From Chitinophagaceae bacterium (lineage in GTDB: Bacteria; Bacteroidota; Bacteroidia; Chitinophagales; Chitinophagaceae): a stretch of 11,178 nt of DNA. Numbering within the stretch: position 1 is the stretch's first letter; each line of letters begins with the position of its first letter. The position numbers and the translations under genes are program-made. Below, piece after piece: positions 8,141 to 11,178 of this stretch. The DNA lies in contig JALOMZ010000024.1 of the NCBI GenBank assembly GCA_025455205.1, positions 1 through 11,178 of the forward strand. The letters are read 5' to 3'. The notes under the pieces were generated by a model. That model did not search any database. It was not told the origin of the DNA and saw only the letters and a list, made by a program, of their open reading frames with translations.

Positions 8141-8161
8141 TGCTTGTTGATCAAGGGGATA
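8141..8161 (-). repeat. 21-bp leader element, copy 1 (before the adaptor gene)
   Basis: This near copy of 6964-6984 has 2 mismatches in 21 bp. It ends one base before the adaptor ATG at 8139. If the promoter at 8166-8197 is right, the mRNA would begin at or very near the first base of the element, so it would make up nearly the whole leader. Confidence 0.7.
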
Positions 8162-8165
8162 CTTA

Positions 8166-8197
8166 CAAAATATAAAAATAGTTGTTTAATTTCTCAA
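8166..8197 (-). promoter_or_regulatory. Candidate promoter of the RND efflux operon
   Basis: On the minus strand TTG (8195-8197) is followed after 20 nt by TATATTTTG (8166-8174), close to the Bacteroidota -33/-7 form TTG-N19-21-TAnnTTTG. The region is AT-rich compared with its surroundings and sits at the right distance from the adaptor start. The predicted start of transcription is near 8160. Confidence 0.5.
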
Positions 8198-8527
8198 GCC
8201 TGCATGACATTTATCATTTTCATATGCTGCCATATAACCGTTTAATGTTCTGAGGCACAAGATACAATGGGCGCATGAAGAGCTTGTTCAGGACCTGCTG
8301 CCGTTTGAAATGGTGTCCATCTGAAGGCAGGTTGCAACCGGGCATCTTGAAGGCGGATGAGGAAAATCATGAATCATCCAGCCATAATATCAATATCTTG
8401 TTGGCAAGTGATGCGGGTGCCCGGATGCTGCACTGTCGTTCCTGTCAGAACATGCAATAGGGATTTACAGACTTGAGGATAGGGGATGTACTCCCCAAGG
8501 TATGCACCACCATAAATACATCATTTC
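8198..8527. other. Intergenic region between two divergent operons
   Basis: These 330 bases separate the RND operon from the ion-channel cluster. I see no convincing gene. A 61-codon plus-strand frame (8275-8460) has no recognisable motif, signal peptide or good start context. Small dyads are present: ATATG-GCAG-CATAT arms at 8222-8235 on the minus strand, upstream of the RND promoter and a conceivable repressor site, and the hairpin at 8482-8496. No clear promoter for the plus-strand cluster could be picked out. Confidence 0.5.
8482..8496 (+). repeat. Short GC-rich hairpin upstream of the ion-channel gene
   Basis: GGGGA-TGTAC-TCCCC has perfect 5-bp arms around a 5-nt loop and ends 31 nt before the channel ATG. 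It could be a leader hairpin or an operator. It is short enough to be chance. Confidence 0.3.
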
Positions 8528-9193
8528 ATGTCTAAAACCAGCCGCATCAGGTCCTTCATTCTTAATACGGGTGCGTTTCTTTTGCTGCTTACCGGCCTTA
8601 CCATTTTTGTGACACCGGTGCTGCCTTTGGCCTGGCAAAGCATCCTGTTCCCCCTGGGATACACCGGCATTTTTGTATTGTCAGCATTGCACCTGCAGGA
8701 TCATCGACGGCTGCATGTCACAATGGCCATTCTGCTTACCGTGGTGCTGCACCTGGCCCTGCTGGCCGGGCTGGAGTGGTTGAGCATTGGCTCACGTATG
8801 TTTCAGTTTCTCTATTTTCTGTGGGTGGTGGTATCGCTGGTGAAACAGATAGCTTCTTCCCGCGAGGTGAACCGGCAGGTGATCGTGAGTTCCGTCACGG
8901 CCTATTTCCTGCTGGGGCTGGCCATGTCCATCATGGTGGCGCTGCTGGCACTGCTCGTGCCTGGCTCTTACAACTTTGAACCGCTGACAGAGCATGATCC
9001 CAACCGCTACAGGTTATGGCAGCAGTCCACCTACTATACGTTTGTCACCTACACCACCACGGGCTATGGCGACCTGCTGCCCACGCATCCGTTGTCGCAG
9101 TCGCTGGCCATCGCCATTTCCGGTGCCGGTCAACTATACATAGCTATCATCATTGCCATGCTGGTGGGCAAATACACCGCTACCAATTCCTGA
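8528..9193 (+). CDS. Potassium-type ion channel (Ion_trans_2 pore domain)
   Basis: The 221-aa membrane protein has one pore module at its C-terminus. An outer helix spans about 117-144, a pore helix about 165-175, the selectivity filter T176-T-T-G-Y-G-D182 follows, and the inner helix spans about 190-214. The filter is a T-x-G-Y-G-D form, which predicts K+ selectivity. Before the pore are about four hydrophobic segments (about 11-30, 36-53, 63-82 and 90-107). They lack the regularly spaced arginines of a voltage-sensor S4, and no RCK/TrkA-N or cyclic-nucleotide domain follows the pore, so the gating signal is not apparent. A functional channel would be a tetramer in the inner membrane. The ATG at 8528 sits in an A-rich context without Shine-Dalgarno. 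The stop is 27 nt before the next ATG, so the three plus-strand genes probably form an operon. Confidence 0.88.
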   Translation: MSKTSRIRSFILNTGAFLLLLTGLTIFVTPVLPLAWQSILFPLGYTGIFVLSALHLQDHRRLHVTMAILLTVVLHLALLAGLEWLSIGSRMFQFLYFLWVVVSLVKQIASSREVNRQVIVSSVTAYFLLGLAMSIMVALLALLVPGSYNFEPLTEHDPNRYRLWQQSTYYTFVTYTTTGYGDLLPTHPLSQSLAIAISGAGQLYIAIIIAMLVGKYTATNS

Positions 9194-9220
9194 GCCATTA
9201 TTCATCTCAAACCACAGGTC

Positions 9221-10327
9221 ATGGAAAACCATCAGAATACCCGAACCGGTCAGATACTCATTTCGGCCGTGGCACTCCTCTTATTTCTGTTATTGCTGTA
9301 TACCATATACAATACCATTTCGGTCTTTCTGGGGGTGTTCACCTTTGCGGTGATCTTCTCCGTGTCCTTTCATGGATTGTTTGAGAGCCTGGCCTCCCGC
9401 ATGGGGAACAGGCGCAAGCTGGCCGGATTCCTGTATGCGGTCATGGTATTGGTGATCATTGCCATGCCCTTTTTGTATGGCGTGATGGTGATGGCCAGGA
9501 GCCTGCAATCGGCACAGGATTTTGCGGAAAACCTTCAGCGCCATGATATTGCCGAACTGCCTGCTGCAGTTTCCAGTATTCCTTTGGTAGGTCCCAAGCT
9601 TACTGCATTCTGGCAGCAGCTGGAAGCAGACCCTCAGGGCACCCTGCAGATGTATCATCCCCAGATAAAGGCAGCTATAGGGCGACTGCTGCATGGAGGC
9701 CTGGGCATGGCTGCCACCGGGCTGGAGTTGTTCCTGGGTGTGGTGATCTCTGCGGTGCTGCTGGTGCTGGGTGGCCGGGCGGCACACCCGCTGGAGCTGG
9801 TCCTCGCCAAACTGGCGGGTGAAGAGCAGGCCGAAAGCATGATGGATGCTGCCGGCCGGGCCATCAAAGGGGTTGCGGTAGGCGTAATGGGCACTGGCTT
9901 CATTGCCGGTATTGTGGCCTGGATAGGCTACAGTATTGCCGGCATTGGCATTGCTCCTGTTCTGGCGGCACTCACGTTCTTCCTGGTGGTGATCCAGATT
10001 GGTCCCGTAGTGCTGATCCTGCCCGCCACCATCCTGATGGCGGTGCAGGGCGATACAGGCAGCGCCGTGGTACTGGGCATCTTTACCCTGATCCTCACCG
10101 CCATCGACAACGTGCTGAAACCCTACCTCATTGGCCGCAGCGGCAAGCTGCCCATACTCATCCTTTTCATTGGTGTGGCGGGCGGTATGGCCGCCTGGGG
10201 CATCACCGGCATGTTCAAGGGCGCCATTGTGCTGTCGGTGGGATACACCCTCTTCAATGTCTGGTTTGTAAAATATCAGGACAACATAAAGCCTGGCATC
10301 GGCATGCATAAAGAAGAAAATGGCTGA
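9221..10327 (+). CDS. AI-2E/PerM family (UPF0118) permease
   Basis: This 368-aa inner-membrane protein has the length and layout of the AI-2E transporter family. Hydrophobic segments lie at about 11-30, 33-50 and 67-92, a soluble periplasmic/cytoplasmic stretch spans about 95-160, and several helices follow. The C-terminal signature D-N-V-L-K-P-Y-L-I-G-R-S (296-307), then K-L-P and L-F-I-G-V-A-G-G, A-W-G and G-x-F-K-G (309-334), is strongly diagnostic. The form is closest to E. coli YdiK-type members. Family members were first linked to autoinducer-2 export (TqsA), but other members have been tied to cation/proton antiport, so the substrate is open. The neighbours, a K+-type channel upstream and a Ca2+/H+ exchanger 30 nt downstream, favour an ion-related role (inference). 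Start ATG 9221; no Shine-Dalgarno is seen. Confidence 0.92.
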   Translation: MENHQNTRTGQILISAVALLLFLLLLYTIYNTISVFLGVFTFAVIFSVSFHGLFESLASRMGNRRKLAGFLYAVMVLVIIAMPFLYGVMVMARSLQSAQDFAENLQRHDIAELPAAVSSIPLVGPKLTAFWQQLEADPQGTLQMYHPQIKAAIGRLLHGGLGMAATGLELFLGVVISAVLLVLGGRAAHPLELVLAKLAGEEQAESMMDAAGRAIKGVAVGVMGTGFIAGIVAWIGYSIAGIGIAPVLAALTFFLVVIQIGPVVLILPATILMAVQGDTGSAVVLGIFTLILTAIDNVLKPYLIGRSGKLPILILFIGVAGGMAAWGITGMFKGAIVLSVGYTLFNVWFVKYQDNIKPGIGMHKEENG

Positions 10328-10357
10328 CCGCCCCACATATCCCCCAAATACCAATCC

Positions 10358-11178
10358 ATGAAAAAACTGCTCAAGCCCTCCATTTTCTGGCTGTTCGCCT
10401 TCATTCCGGCCACTTTTGTGGTAGAAGCCATGCACGCCGGCGATGCGGTCATCTTTTTCTGCTCCGCTATGTCCATCATTCCCATTGCCAAGCTGATTGG
10501 AGAGTCTACCGAAAACCTTGCCCACTATACCGGCGATGCCATCGGGGGGCTGCTCAATGCTACCTTCGGAAATTTTCCTGAACTCATCATTGGCCTCATA
10601 GCCCTCAAAGCCGGCCTGTACGATATGGTGCTGGCTTCCATCATTGGCGGCATTCTGGCCAACCTGCTGATGGCTACCGGTATTGCCTTCTTCCTGGGCG
10701 GCCTGCGCTACCATACCCAGGAGTACAACCCCACCACCACGCGGGTGTACACCTCCATGATGTTCATTGCCGTGTGCAGCATGATCATTCCCGCCGGTTT
10801 CAACCAAATGTTTGGCAGCAATGCCGCCTACCAGCAAAATGAAGCCAACCTGAATATCATGCTGGCCATATTTCTGCTGGTAGCATATGTATTGTACCTG
10901 GTATTTATGATCAAGACCCATCCTGACTATTTCAAAAGTGTGGATACGGGTGGCGGGGAGGCCGAGGAGCAGCACAAACCCTGGTCGGTTACCCGCAGTA
11001 TAGCTACGCTGGTAGGGGCTTCTGTGGCAGCGGCTTTCATGAGTGAAATACTGGTGGGTGCTGCTGAAGGAACGGGCAAGGAACTGGGTATGACCCCTGC
11101 TTTCATTGGCGTGGTCTTTGTAGCGGTGATTGGCGGCGCCGCAGAGAGCATGTCGGCCATTACCATGGCCACCAAGAA
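10358..11178 (+). CDS. Ca2+/H+ exchanger, CAX branch of the CaCA family, 5' part
   Basis: The first 273 codons are visible and the gene continues past the right edge. Residues 46-80 match the CAX N-terminal repeat: L-I-G-E-S-T-E-N-L-A, then G-G-L-L-N-A-T-F-G-N-F-P-E-L-I-I. The c-1 ion-binding motif is G71-N-F-P-E75, with the essential Glu at 75. After several membrane helices and a charged loop (about 187-210), the second repeat begins (M-S-E-I-L at 228-232), and a c-2-like G259-G-A-A-E263-S motif is reached near the cut. Related proteins number about 350-420 residues, so roughly three quarters is present. The protein should exchange cytoplasmic Ca2+ (or another divalent or monovalent cation) for protons at the inner membrane. 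The c-2 motif usually reads GNAAEH; here Asn is Gly and His is Ser, which may alter ion choice. It is the third gene of the plus-strand cluster. Confidence 0.88.
   Translation, partial: MKKLLKPSIFWLFAFIPATFVVEAMHAGDAVIFFCSAMSIIPIAKLIGESTENLAHYTGDAIGGLLNATFGNFPELIIGLIALKAGLYDMVLASIIGGILANLLMATGIAFFLGGLRYHTQEYNPTTTRVYTSMMFIAVCSMIIPAGFNQMFGSNAAYQQNEANLNIMLAIFLLVAYVLYLVFMIKTHPDYFKSVDTGGGEAEEQHKPWSVTRSIATLVGASVAAAFMSEILVGAAEGTGKELGMTPAFIGVVFVAVIGGAAESMSAITMATK

Noticed and set aside
8140..8154. TTG at 8154 as the adaptor start
   Set aside because: The ATG at 8139 gives a standard lipoprotein signal directly, and the TTG falls within the 21-bp element that is also present, non-coding, before the pump gene.
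6970..8175. 401-codon plus-strand frame opposite the adaptor gene
   Set aside because: No signal peptide or domain motif is present, and the opposite strand encodes a clear AcrA-family protein with lipobox and RLS motif.
8275..8460. 61-codon plus-strand frame in the intergenic region, with several cysteines
   Set aside because: The cysteines do not form a recognised zinc or redox motif, no signal or membrane segment is present, and there is no promoter or conserved context. Chance is the simpler explanation, though a small protein cannot be excluded without conservation data.
9290..10975. 561-codon open frame on the minus strand across the AI-2E and CAX genes
   Set aside because: Its translation is low-complexity, His/Gly/Gln-rich and has no family motif. 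The plus-strand frames contain two clearly recognised proteins, so this is a codon-usage shadow.

Overview
The window looks like chromosomal DNA of a member of the Bacteroidota, most likely the Chitinophagaceae or close relatives (inferred from protein style, not from a search). GC content is moderate to fairly high by eye. Start codons lack Shine-Dalgarno sequences. Two upstream regions carry TTG-N20-TAnnTTTG-like promoters, the form used by Bacteroidota sigma factors. Nearly every gene encodes an envelope or membrane-transport protein. No tRNA, rRNA, CRISPR array, insertion sequence or phage gene is visible.

Layout: (a) 1-194, minus, 5' end of a DUF1801 (YdhG-like) protein. (b) 369-1115, plus, an unrecognised lipoprotein diverging from it. 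(c) 1192-2286, minus, a ferritin-like/VIT1 fusion (MbfA-type iron/manganese transporter). (d) 2366-8139, minus, a complete tripartite RND efflux operon in the order adaptor, HAE1-type pump, NodT-type outer-membrane lipoprotein, with a candidate promoter at 8166-8197 and an intrinsic terminator at 2289-2319. (e) 8198-8527, an intergenic stretch with no convincing gene. (f) 8528-11178, plus, a second tight cluster diverging from the RND operon: a potassium-type ion channel, an AI-2E/PerM-family (UPF0118) permease and a Ca2+/H+ exchanger of the CAX type that runs off the window.

How the genes work together: the three RND genes should form one drug or metabolite export machine, and the adaptor keeps the R-x3-L-x6-S motif that docks on TolC-type channels. 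The plus-strand cluster joins three inner-membrane proteins with short gaps (27 and 30 nt), which suggests one transcript for ion or pH homeostasis. The VIT gene follows the RND operon in the same direction, but two hairpins separate them and the second ends three bases before its start codon.

I did not find a clearly new defence or mobile system. The signals most worth checking are a near-identical 21-bp element in front of both the adaptor and pump start codons, the terminator touching the VIT start codon, the channel/permease/exchanger cluster, and an altered second ion-binding motif in the CAX protein.
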